64,000 nt of DNA, from contig NC_065896.1 of NCBI RefSeq assembly GCF_905147045.1, positions 3,187,001 through 3,251,000 on the forward strand. Direction: 5' to 3'. The stretch is from Nymphalis io (lineage: Eukaryota; Arthropoda; Insecta; Lepidoptera; Nymphalidae). Both the position numbers and the translations under genes were made by a program. Under the pieces are notes generated by a model. The model was given only the letters and a program-made list of their open reading frames with translations. It was not told the DNA's origin and ran no database searches. Below are positions 37,778 through 49,400 of this stretch, piece by piece. Position 1 is the first letter of the stretch. Every line of letters starts with the position of its first letter.

Positions 37778-39637
37778 ATGTCAGCAAATGGTACCGGCGG
37801 TAACTATGCACCTCTTAAGCAAATACTGTCGGATTCAGAATCGGAAGATGATCAGAAGTTAGAAAATGCCGTACGTATCCAGGCTTCGGATAGCTGTAAT
37901 AATTTGGACTACAACAGTGGACTGCAGTCGTCAAAGAACTACAGTATGAGTGACATGGACGAGTACAATTCAAATGAAAAAACAGTAGAAAGCACGATGG
38001 ATAACGTAAGCTTTTTACAATCCGATATGTCAAATAGAATGTCATTTTCACGGCGCTGCGCATTTATCGCATCAATACTTGTTTGCGTTTTTACTATAGT
38101 AATATTTCTTTGGGGTATTCCATGCTCCGACGTTGGTAGCTGCATTAACAATGAGTGGCAAGATAAAACTACGAGCTGGGAGATTCCTTACGACGAAATA
38201 GAGCTCTCTGGAGCCGTTCAAGTCGTAGACGGAGCTATACCCAATACAAAAAATCTTATTTTCATATACCGCGGAAATCATATGAAAGAGGAAAAAGACA
38301 ATAATGACAATGTGAATGGAGTTTTATTAATTGTTGGCAATACTGGTAAAGTCGGTTGGTATACACGAGAAACTAGAATACCGACTGAAATAGACTGTCA
38401 TCTTATTGATGTGAATCGCGATAAGCAGAAAGATTGCATTGTGTCTGGTACAGAGGGATTGCTTGCCGCTCTTAACCCATTGTCAGGAACATACTATTGG
38501 TATATTCTTAAACAAGGTAAAATATTCAGTGATATTGTAGCAATTGATTTTCCAATAGTAATAAAAGATATGGATAAAGATAAAGTTTATGATCTTCTGA
38601 CTGTGGCCACCATATATCCCAATGCTAATCATAATTCATTGCTGATAATATCTGGAGCAACAGGTAACATTATAGGTGATCCAATGACCGTTCATGATTG
38701 TCTATTGATTAAGCTTTTGACAGAGTCCGACGGTATCACATATCTATGCAAAAATGGAACATCTGAAGCGGTGCGGCAGATAACATATCCATGGCTATAT
38801 AGAAAACTGTTGAAGTTAGATCAATCAACAAATCATTCAGTTCCCATACCAATGGTTTCAAAGAGGGTAAACGTCAGTTTAAAAAAGAGCATGAGCAGTG
38901 CAAACAATTGGGAAATATACACAAATGGACCTGGAAAACTTATTGTTGAAAATTCTGGTGAGTGTCCCAACTCATGTAGAGTTAATCTAAAATTATTGCT
39001 TGAGAAAAATGGAACAACAAATGTAAGTTGGGAGTATTCTGCTAACCATGTGTACGCTATGAAGCCTAGTTCATTTGCCTTTGCAAACTCTATTAGGGGC
39101 TTTGTCTTGAAATTATGACAGTGGAACAGTGCACACCTGGCAAAGGGTGCACTTAAAATTGATGAAGTAAGATACAATGTACAAAATCAAAGCCCCAAGA
39201 ATACCTATGATATATTTTATTACCGGCCGACTATAAATGTCGCTTCTATTTCATCATTCATCAAATATGCAAATTTCACAGCACATGATATTTCAGAGAG
39301 AATTGTTTTGGTATCGTTTGATAACCTTCAATCATATGTTCATGTAAATGTGAGCCAAACTGATATTGTACAAATTTGTGTCCGTGGTTCTATTGACACT
39401 GGAACCCCATCACCAACATGTCAACCTGATTTAGAGTATCAAGAGAGATCTTTAGTTATTGCGGATCTAGATGAAGATCAGTCGCATGAATTAATATCAT
39501 ACTACAGTACTTTTAATCCTCCAGAGTCATATTCTCCAAAGAAATCCCAAGCATATGACGATTGGCGCTTGACGTCAACCGTTAGAGTTATTAGGCTAGA
39601 ATCAGAAATACCAAAGTTGTTTGTTGCAGATAACTAA
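37778..39637 (+). CDS. FAM234/ITFG3-like type II membrane protein, one in-frame TGA
   Basis: This is a single exon. ATG 37778 opens 446 codons to TGA at 39116-39118; the same frame then stays open for 172 more codons to TAA at 39635-39637, so the full-length product would be 619 residues. Residues 1-92 are an acidic, Ser/Asn-rich cytoplasmic tail; 94-113 a single membrane helix (FIASILVCVFTIVIFLW); the rest an extracellular beta-propeller-like domain with N-glycosylation sites. Aspartate-rich FG-GAP-like loops are seen at 211-219 (DVNRDKQKD), 264-272 (DMDKDKVYD) and, after the TGA, 563-567 (DLDED). The third loop in the extension argues that the extension belongs to the protein. FAM234A/ITFG3 function is poorly known. 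The TGA may be read through, a nonsense allele, a sequence error, or mark a retrocopy: the lack of introns fits the last. Confidence 0.72.
39116..39118 (+). other. in-frame TGA inside the FAM234-like frame
   Basis: The context is AAA-TTA-TGA-CAG-TGG. The base after the stop is C, the leakiest context for TGA in eukaryotes. A single base change to TGG would give K-L-W-Q-W. No other stop interrupts codons 1-619. Confidence 0.9.
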
Positions 39638-40310
39638 TACAATATTTGAAACTTTTAATCAATGAAAGAAATGTGTTAGTTTTAAGATATTTTGTTCTAA
39701 AAATTGCTATGCATGCTATATTGGCTTGGCAGTGGCTTATATATCTAGTCATCAATCAAATTTATATCATGGTAGGTAAATTGTAAATAGCCAATTTTAA
39801 ATCATATAGTTACATAGTTGTTTGTTCATTTCAGACCAATATATTTCAATATTAATAAAATTCTCAGAGATGATTGTAATGCTCTTCATAATAATGTTAA
39901 ACATCTGTGTTCAATTTTAATATCACTATAAAGGAATCATATTGTTATTAAATGAATCTCAAATCATATATTAATTGTTTGTTTAATCTTTGTCATAGAA
40001 TTCTGCTTTATATTGATGTCTTAAATGATAGTTTATTGTATCTTACGAGAAGTTATTTATAGATATTGTGAATTAATTATTGGGATTATCTTTTTACAAA
40101 TATATTTTATTGATATTTTCCTATAATATAATTTAATGTTCAACTGTGTGGTGATAAACATTTTTTTTATTAATATAAATAGTGTCTTAGTTATTATCAA
40201 TCAGTTAATGTGCCTTAAGAGAGGCTAAGAGGATTGTTTAATAAAATTTTATTAAGTATTTGTATTCACAAATTGTATTTCCTATTTAAAATAAAAGTAA
40301 TATATATAAA
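39638..40310 (+). other. probable 3' UTR of the FAM234-like gene
   Basis: This is unique A+T-rich sequence without open frames. AATAAA at 40240-40245 and ATAAAATAAA near 40305 are candidate poly(A) signals. Confidence 0.35.
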
Positions 40311-42480
40311 ATAAATGGTTTTATTTATTTAATAATTTTAAACTGACATGAAGAAAGTTTTACACAGATTATGAGGAAAATATTAATTCGGTGATGTTAC
40401 ACTTTCTAACATATTGTAACAAAAAATATAAAAAAAATTATTGGTAGAATACATGGAAGTTGGATTCATGTGTACTTTATTAATAAATAATATAGTTAGT
40501 GTTACAAGACTTGCAATAAACCTAATATGTTGAATTATATTTAAAAAAAAAACTCTCTTTGAGTAAGCAATAACTTTTAAGTCACCATCTTTTTTCATGA
40601 GTTGTCATATAGTGCAGATTGTTTACTATTTGTATAAAGATTCGAAACAATAAATAAAATGACATATTCGAGTTATATGCACGTGTGTAGATGACGAATT
40701 TGTTGTATTTGCGAATACAATAAATATTCAAACAACGCGATATCGCTACGCTCAGTGTTGCGAAATAATAAATCTTTGATTCTTCATCGAGCGAAGGGTA
40801 ATACGATTCATACTACAGTGACAGTCTTATACTCGATTATCAACTTTTAAACTAATTTATTATGCTTTTTATCTCACCTACCTCTCGAAACTAATGTTAT
40901 TTTAACAAAAGAGAACAAAGAACAATTAAAATTTAAATAAACGTATATAATTTTTGATAGTGTCAAATATGCACAGATTATCACGTGTGTATTCGACAGG
41001 ATATCAATGTTTTAGAGCCTGTCAATGAATTTAGTATAAAAAAAAACAAAATCTCACCATCACCATTTACTATATAAGCATTCTGTCTTTTGCTAGTTTC
41101 TTTGTACAAATAAGCATCAAAAATTGATACATTGCCTTTGTAAAAGTATGGTAAAAATTAACAGCTCAAAAATGTCCCACAATAGGACAGGCTTTTTTTG
41201 CTATGCAATTCCAAAGTTGGATAATTAATAAAAAACTTACTCATTTTTATAAATATGTAAACATTCTTTTTATTATTATATAATCAAACAATAATTAAGG
41301 TATTTTTTTAATTTTTAACAAATCCTCTTGAGTATTATGTTCTTATTACAGTAGCAGTTAAACCATAGACCATTATTATTAATTATTTATGAAACAAAGA
41401 AATGAAATAATTCCTCCGCAATCAGGATCAGGAACTTGATCAATTGGCTGTGCCTTTGCCTTAATGCAATTACGTTGTAAATATACAGCGTAACTTATTT
41501 AAAAGTATACATAACAACAAAAAATATTTAATAGTATCTTAAAAATAGTTAAATGCCTATGCAAGGAGTACGGTAAATACTCTATTATTTTTTTAAATTC
41601 AAATATACATAATAATATGATACAATAAAGATGTATATGACTTTAATTATTTAGCAATCAATAGCATAGTGCAGATTATATAAAAATCAAGTTATTACTA
41701 CTGAGCATTTTATATAATTTTTTTAATATGAATATAAATCCTTAGACATAACCAACTTTATCGTTTTTTATATGGTTTGTTTAGATATACATAGAAATAT
41801 GCACATAAATTATTATAGACATAACATTTATTCATTGATGTTTTTAAACTTATTATAACCACTTATATCACTTTGGTTTTTGAACGAAATATCAACAAAT
41901 TGGTTTCAATAATTTTGAATAAATAAAGAAGTTAGGGTCGTAAACAAATAATAGCGATACGACGTATCCTAGAAATCTACGAGTTCGCATAACGCATCGC
42001 GAGAGAGAGATCATGTATTCATTCGATTGCGGGAAATTCAGTTTATACGATCTTTCCCGCTTTTGCGGTAAAAACTGCAGTCAGAATCAATACGCTTGTA
42101 ATGGTTTTAATATTTTTTTAATTTAAATCTTATTTATTAATAAAATGAACTTAACTCAATTCAGTCTTACAATTCTTTCATTAATGATATTTATAGAGTT
42201 TTACTAAATTCACTTAACCATTCTATCACAGTTGATATTATAACATTACAAAAAGTTATATATATATTACAACCATTTTGGTTGAATATATTAAAAATAA
42301 AATTCTTCAACTTTGACTTCGTTTAAAAATTATACAACAGAAATGACACTTTTTTCATAATTTCTCTCATTGTTTTATAATAATATCAAAAGATTATAAC
42401 AATTTTTATTTAATCTGTAAACACATTAACATTAAGCTTAAGTAAGCAAATTGATAAAATATTTTTAAAACAAATGTATA
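40311..42480. other. gene-free interval
   Basis: No exon is recognisable. A G+C-richer stretch at 41935-42075 (CGATACGACGTATCC, GCATCGCGAGAGAGAGATC, TCTTTCCCGCTTTTGCGG) and another at 40730-40830 stand out and could be regulatory. A possible repeat scrap (TGTCCCACAATAGGACAGGC) is at about 41174. Confidence 0.4.
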
Positions 42481-43114
42481 CAGTGGTGGTCATATATTAA
42501 GAACGCTTATTTAAAGTTTTTTTTTTTCAAACTAAAAAGTATATTATAATTGCATGTAATTTTTTGTATTTGTCTTGGTATCGCAAAAGTTTTTCAAACT
42601 AGCGCTTCATTCGTTGATATAAAAATCGATTGGCTAAATAATAAATGGGTAAACTTTATACATTAGATCTGAACCTTGTGTTACTACTTACTGGCTCACA
42701 TAATTAAGAACGTTGAATAGTTAATTTTTTTTTAAAATTTAAATAGGGAACACTCTTTGGGTCTGTGGTTGTAGGTCACTATTCGTATAATTTAGGCTCC
42801 ATCTAGTGCTGTAAAAGTCTAAAAACTTGCTTCATATGAAAACAATGGGGAAAAATATTAGTTGTGAAAAATCTATAAGGTAAGTAATAATAAAACTTCG
42901 CGAGAAGAATTGATCGTGTAAAAAGATAACCTACCATCTGTAATTCTCAAAAACGATGGTTTTCCATGCTGTGAAGCATTTTGCCACGTATCAAACTACT
43001 CAAATGTTCCGCGTGTACTTAAATAGAGAAAGTCATCTCGTCGAGATGGTCGACATATTGTTCGTGTAAAAAAAAAATTTAGTTAAATTGTTCTTAATTA
43101 TATGACCATAACTG
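42481..43114 (+). mobile_element. deleted Tc1/mariner-type transposon
   Basis: Left end CAGTGGTGGTCATATATTAAGAAC and right end GTTCTTAATTATATGACCATAACTG are inverted repeats, and each is flanked by the dinucleotide TA (42479-42480 and 43115-43116), as expected for Tc1/mariner insertion; each end is cited in part only. From about 42836 the + strand holds a broken frame starting MKTMGKNISCEKSIR, with later pieces KIT..FSKTMVFHAVKHFA, resembling the helix-turn-helix N-terminus of Tc1 transposases. The catalytic DDE part is absent, so the copy cannot move on its own. Confidence 0.75.
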
Positions 43115-43260
43115 TATATATTTGTCGATAAAAATCCTTCATGTTGAAGCATGTACATTGTACAGATAAAATATAAACACATATCTTTTTTTACTTAAAA
43201 TAATTCTAATCGACTTATCCCAACTAAGTCACATGTTTCTTACTGTTTAACATTTGCAAG

Positions 43261-43411
43261 TTATGGCAACACTAACTTTTGTTTGACATCTGTGTCGTCC
43301 ACTATGGAGTACTCGGTCAGGTTCACCAGTTCGCCGGCCGCTAGTTGCTCAGCTATGCTAAAACCCTTCTCGTCGAACAGTTCCACGGTAACTTCGTCGT
43401 AATCTCTCGCC
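43261..43411 (-). CDS. Tudor protein last exon (residues 661-709 and stop)
   Basis: The acceptor is GTGAACAG|G. It encodes ARDYDEVTVELFDEKGFSIA, EQLAAGELVNLTEYSIVD, and TAA after KLVLP: the closing strand and helix of extended Tudor module 2. Confidence 0.88.
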
Positions 43412-46400
43412 CTGTTCACGATAACATTATATATAACTAGTTTTCGCCCGCGTGTTATTGCAGGAAGAGCAGGTGTTTGGAATAAAAAAGTATGTCTATC
43501 TTGGGGTTTAAGCTACAACTACGGTTACAACAAATTTCATCAAAATCGGTTTAGCGATTTTGCCGTGAAAGCGTGACAAATAGCATTAAGCATCGATTTT
43601 ATTTACTAATTTAGACATTTTCATGTCACTGCTAGTAGCATTTTTTTAATGATTTTCAAGGTCAGAAATTTGACTAAAATATGTTTGGATTCACCAAATT
43701 TTGTGTGGCATTTCTTAAATAGAAGAGAAATCTGACTTCGTTAGTATATTTAAAAATAAGCACAGCTCAAATACCATAGGTTCGTGTACATCTTTCGGTA
43801 AAATATCTTTTTAGGCATCAGAAATATTTCAGTTGTTAGGAATATGTCAAACCAGTAAAAAGTAATAATTTATTTATGGTTTCATTTTAATATATTTGAT
43901 TACATTTGACAGTACGTCACAAGGCTACGTGCGAGTAGGGCTTGTGCTGGATATTTCTCAAGCAAGTAAACTGAATTTGTAAATAAATATAAATACACGG
44001 ATATTACAAATGCATCTGCCTTGGTTTTTACTGCCTCGTCAGTACATCGAGGGTTCAATTTATAGTTCACGTCAAGAAAACTTATCGGTTTCTGGCAAGA
44101 ATGTCTCAAAAGCAGCCAGAAGTCGGGAAGTTGGTATTGTTACACTCCTGAGCCTCCGTATACACAAAAAAATTGTTGTCCTATTGGAATATGAGAAAAG
44201 GGATATTTTTTTTTTATATTTGCCGGGAGGGCAAATAACTCTACTCCACCTGATGGTAAGTGGTAGTAGAGTCCAAACGCGACGACGGCCAGTACAGTCG
44301 GGAAGAATGTTATACACTAGCCGCCCTCGCCTTGCCGGCCCGCAAGATGCCTCTTCACGCCTCGTTTGAAGGAACATAAACAATAAAGAAAGAGTACACT
44401 AAATGAGCCTGGCGTCTATCGTACGAAGTAACGCGTGACTCACACGACGTGCGCCTGCAGGCGGCGCTCCTGTATGAGCGCGGAGAGCGCGGCCTTGGCG
44501 GCGGCCCAGTGGCGCGAGTTGGCCGTCTTGGCCACGACGCCGGCCAGCGCGCAGCGCGACGCCTGCGCCTCCAGCGACCAGAAGCGCGGCTCCAGCTCGC
44601 GGACCGCGTCCTCCTTCACCCACACCACGTTGCCGTAGTCGATGTAAATAACCTGGAGGTGGGGAACACATGCTTATAATTATTTATGCAACCCAATGCC
44701 GACATTCAAAACGCCATTTTTTCGCAAATACATAATGGATGTCTCAAAGATCTCGACCTACTTTATTAGATCAATTCCATTGAATTTGTTTCTTTGTGTT
44801 ACTCCTCTTGTGGTTGTAATAGGTTATTATTTGTAACATAAATAAAACCACGTTTCTGAGTTTGTGAGTAGATGGCACCACCCACAACCCATGGGTGTCG
44901 TAGGAAACAGACTAAGGGTTTGCCGTTAATCACATCAATCGAACACTTGAGCGCTTCAAGCATTCATAATACGTAGGCGGACAACTCGTCAAAGGTTTAA
45001 AGGTATCATAAGCATTGCCATGATAAAAAGTCTGCCGAATAAATATTTTTTGATAATTTCTAATTTCTTGCCTTCCAAATGAATCGTATAAGAGCAAGCG
45101 AATGGCTAAACATAAATACCTCAACATTCTGGTCCGCGCGCGTGGAGGAGATGACTCGTGCGCGGTACCACTGCTCGTCCAGCGGGTACAGCGCCGCCAC
45201 CAGCTCGCCCGGCGCAGGGATCATCTGGGTGGTACCACACAACATTTATTATTATTACAAAAGATTTGTATGAAATATTTTGATATCAGGATCAGAGGAA
45301 AGGACAGACCCCACGTCTGATAATAATAGGCGACATAAAGATAAATTAAGAATAATTATTGCGGATATCAAAATTAATTGTTTTAATATGTCTCTCAGAG
45401 GACAATTAAGTGAGGTCCCTCGAAGCAGTTGTTCGCTTTAACCAGAGTTTAAATAGACTTTCACGGTTAATTTAATTTACATGAATAATTTTTTTTTTTG
45501 TAATTATGTATCCACGTCGATACAACAAGTTATAAACGAAATTGTTTTGAACGACTATAATAAATAATAATAATGTCCTCCATACAGATTTCGGCCACGG
45601 CGACCAATCTCAAGAGAGATTAGCCAACTACGCAGGAGATATTATATTGTGCACAAGTGTGTGCGCAAACGCATGTGTACTCTCTCTTCCCTAGTTCTCA
45701 TAATCCGATGGGCAGGCAATCCGACTCGGCTGGAAAGACTTCAGGTACAGGACCAACGGCTTTACGTGCTTTCCGAGGCATGAGAGTATACACACTTCCA
45801 ACTTCCAGACTCCGGCTGCTACTGAGAATTTTCTGACAGAAAAACCCATTAACTTTTTATTGGCCCGACCTGCCATGTGTAGCCCGAGTGTTCACACCCG
45901 CGATCATCGACTAAGATTCATTCTAAAATGAATAAATATATTTGTATTATAGTATATGTATGAAGGTTTTGTATTTGTTACCTTAAGAGGTTTGTACGTC
46001 AGGCGAGTGGCCGGAGAGTTCATGTCGAGAATTAAGGCTTCGAGGTTAGTCGGCGGGAGGACAACTCCGAAGCTTGGAACTTTTTCATTTCCTATAATAA
46101 GTTTTTGTTAATAAGAATATATTTCTTAATAATATTTTGCTATTTTCAAGAGAATCGAATCTTATTCACATACTTTACAAACAACTTTAATTGACATTCA
46201 GTTAAAATTACTTAAGATTCTACAAAAAAAATATTTGTAAATTTCCCACTACGGGATGAAGGCCTTCTTCCATGCGATCATAGCGAGGCTTTGTTTGTGA
46301 TTTATTCAAGATCAAGTTTATGACAGTATCAACGAACCAGGTTTCTTATCCGTCAGGAAGTGCACGTAGAACCGGTTGAAGTGCGCGACGTGCGTGACGT

Positions 46401-49400
46401 AGACGCGCAGCCAGGTGCCGGGCGCAGGCAGCGCCAGCGGCTTGCACTTCGCCACCACCGACACCTGATCCAACGTCCAGCCGTCTGGGAATTCAATATT
46501 ATAATAATAATATTAATATCCGGGGAAATTTTTCACACACGGCCATCTGATCCCAAATTAAGCTTGTACAAAGCTTGTGCTATGGAAACCAGACAGCTGG
46601 TATACTACATATACTACTTTTCTTTTATAAATACATACTCATATAGACCTAGACTAAGGACAAACAGACATGTTCATGCACACAAATGTCTGTCCCGGGT
46701 GAGAATCGAACCCACAACCTTCAGCGTGAAAGGCAAGTATCTACCAACCTTGCCAATCGGTTCGTCAATTAAATAATATTATCTCTTCACAGTCATTTTT
46801 TATATTACACGCTGTTGGATACTAGCGTTGACAATAACAAAACATTAGCAATATTGTACAGTATATGACATCACAACTAATATGAACATAAAATCGAATT
46901 AAAATACTAATATTCCATCTGTGTGATCATCGAAGCACAGCCAAAGTTACTGAATCGAGAAAGCTGACATTGGAATCATAGGTTTATTAACGTAAGCAAC
47001 CGCTAAGGAAGTTTTTTTGTAAATTTCTTTAAGAGAAATGGGAAGGGTAACTGTGTACGCATTACATAAAGTCGATACGAACTAGTATTATATGTTATAT
47101 AAAAAAACTTTATTTACATCAAAATATAAATCACAATATTACACACTTCATGCAATCTGGGTTGTATGCTAAAACGATATCATTGTATTTCCAAAGGCAT
47201 CCAACCTAAACAAGCTTGCTAAAACAAGTCCTGCTAAGTAAACCTATATATCAAGTATGGTTAATATTCTTTAGAAAGCCAATGTCTATGGGCAGAGGGG
47301 TCGTAGACAATCAAATCGGTCATTCCTCATATATTTCATTAATTTTTAGACAAGAGTTTATGACGTCCGCCGTCTGTTAGTAGTAGAAGCAAACAAATAA
47401 CCGAAAAGTTTACCAAACAGAAAATATTATTACAAAATCTATTTACAAACTACTAAAAATTACCTTGAATTTGAGAATGTTTAAGAATTTATTTTTATTT
47501 TAGTGGCAACATCTAATTTATTTAATGGACTTAATGGTCCGAAATATAAGCTTTTATTTATTTATTATAATATTATATATTAGCTCAGTAACAGCCCGTG
47601 ACTGTTCCACTGCTGGGCTAAGGCCTCCTCTCCCTTTTTAGGAAAGGTTTGGAGCTTATTCCACCACGATGCTCCAATGCGGGTTGGCGGAATACACATG
47701 TGGCAGAATTTAAACACATGCAGGATTCCTCACAATGTTTCCTGCACCGTCAAGCATGAGATGAATTATAATAACGGTGAAGGAAATATTAGTTCTTAAT
47801 GCTTCTTAATAATAATGTCTTTTCATAAGCTATGCCTACCTGGATGTTTTAAGACGTGACGCTTCGTACATCGCGCTCCTTTGAAACAAGTCTTCTCCGG
47901 TCCGCCCTTGTAATTTTTGCAGATGTCAATTTCGTCTCGATTGTGGTAGCCCTGAAATATTAAAAAAAATATTTGCTACTTTTCCTATACTTTTGATTTT
48001 TATTTTCAATAATTTTTCTAACATCGACCATCCTGTCATCGGCATCGTATTAACTATTATGTAATATTATGTGGTTAGGTATTTAAGGGTCATAATAAGA
48101 TTTCCAAGCAGCCCATAGACAATGTAAAACATGGTTAATATTTCTTACAGTGCAATGTCTATGGGTAGTGATGACCAACTAATAGATGTTGCCAGTCTGA
48201 CTATCTTTTTTTTAAATATATAATAATAATAAATGCTCATATAAATAATCTTTAAATTTTTATTTAAAATATTTTTTGGTGTTTTATTATTATTTTAAAT
48301 ATATAAGATTCAAATATCTATGTATTTGTTTTAAGCGCAGGTGGATATATTAAGTTTATTTTTATTTAAAAAAAAGTACCGAGATGGCCCAGTGGTAAGA
48401 ACGCATGAATTTTAACCGATGATCGTGGATTCAAACCCGGGCAAGCACCACTGAATTTTCATGTGCTTAATTTATGATTATAATTCATTTCGTGCTTTAC
48501 GGTAAAGAATAACATCGTGAGGAAACCTGCATGTGTCTAATTTCTGAAATTCTGCAACATGTGTATTCCACCAACCCGCATTGGAGCAGCGTGGTGGAAT
48601 AAGCTCCAAACCTTCTCCTCAAAAAGAGGAGAGGAGGCCTTTAGCCCAGCAGTGGGACAGTCACAGGCTATTACGTTACGGTTTATTTTAAAATAGATCG
48701 AATCTATTACTTAATTTTACAAGTGATTTTTAGTTGTCGATAATTCTCTAATCTATAACCCTACCGTGACAGCTAACAGCGGGTCATCATATTCTGGGCA
48801 CTGCGTGATATCGAAGTTTTCATCTTGTAATTCCGATAGACCCCTAGTTGTAGCTGAACCCTCGGTTGACATGTTTGATTTGTCAACTGAAAACAAATTA
48901 GTTTTGTTTCAATTTTAAATAACAATCGAGACGAGTCGTATTTTTAGAGAGATAACTGCTTTGATTACGTTTTTTTGCTATTCTATTTTTCATCCAAAAA
49001 TTTCGTTTATCTGTCTAAGAGTATATAATACGCAGCCATATTGGAATGTTGTTCCCACCTCTCTGTCGCACATTAGCAACTATTGCATCATGCGAACTAT
49101 CTTGAATATTTACAGAGGGCAGGTACGATAATTCATGTTTCATTCATTCATTCAAGTGAATGATATCAATAAAAAAACACTTTGTTTTCCCCGATTTACT
49201 CTTTTATTTTTTTATATCGGTCATATTCCATTCATTTAAGGTATATCGCGTCGCTTATTGTACACAATATGTATTAAAATATGCATTTGCGACACGACAC
49301 GTGTGCCGCGTTCAAAGTTCGGGGCGCTAATGATTGGTTCGGCAGCGCGGGTCGGGCGGTAGGAAGAATTTAATTTCTAACAACCAATTAAAAGCCTATT

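Noticed and set aside
39116..39118. Selenocysteine codon in the FAM234-like gene
   Set aside because: Butterflies and moths are thought to have lost the selenocysteine machinery, the family is not selenoprotein-related, and no SECIS-like hairpin was evident.
44399..44679. several overlapping open frames on both strands
   Set aside because: They are shadows of the G+C-rich YIDYGN Tudor exon in other frames.
46360..46776. 138-codon + strand open frame
   Set aside because: It is antisense to a Tudor exon at its start and then runs through SINE D.
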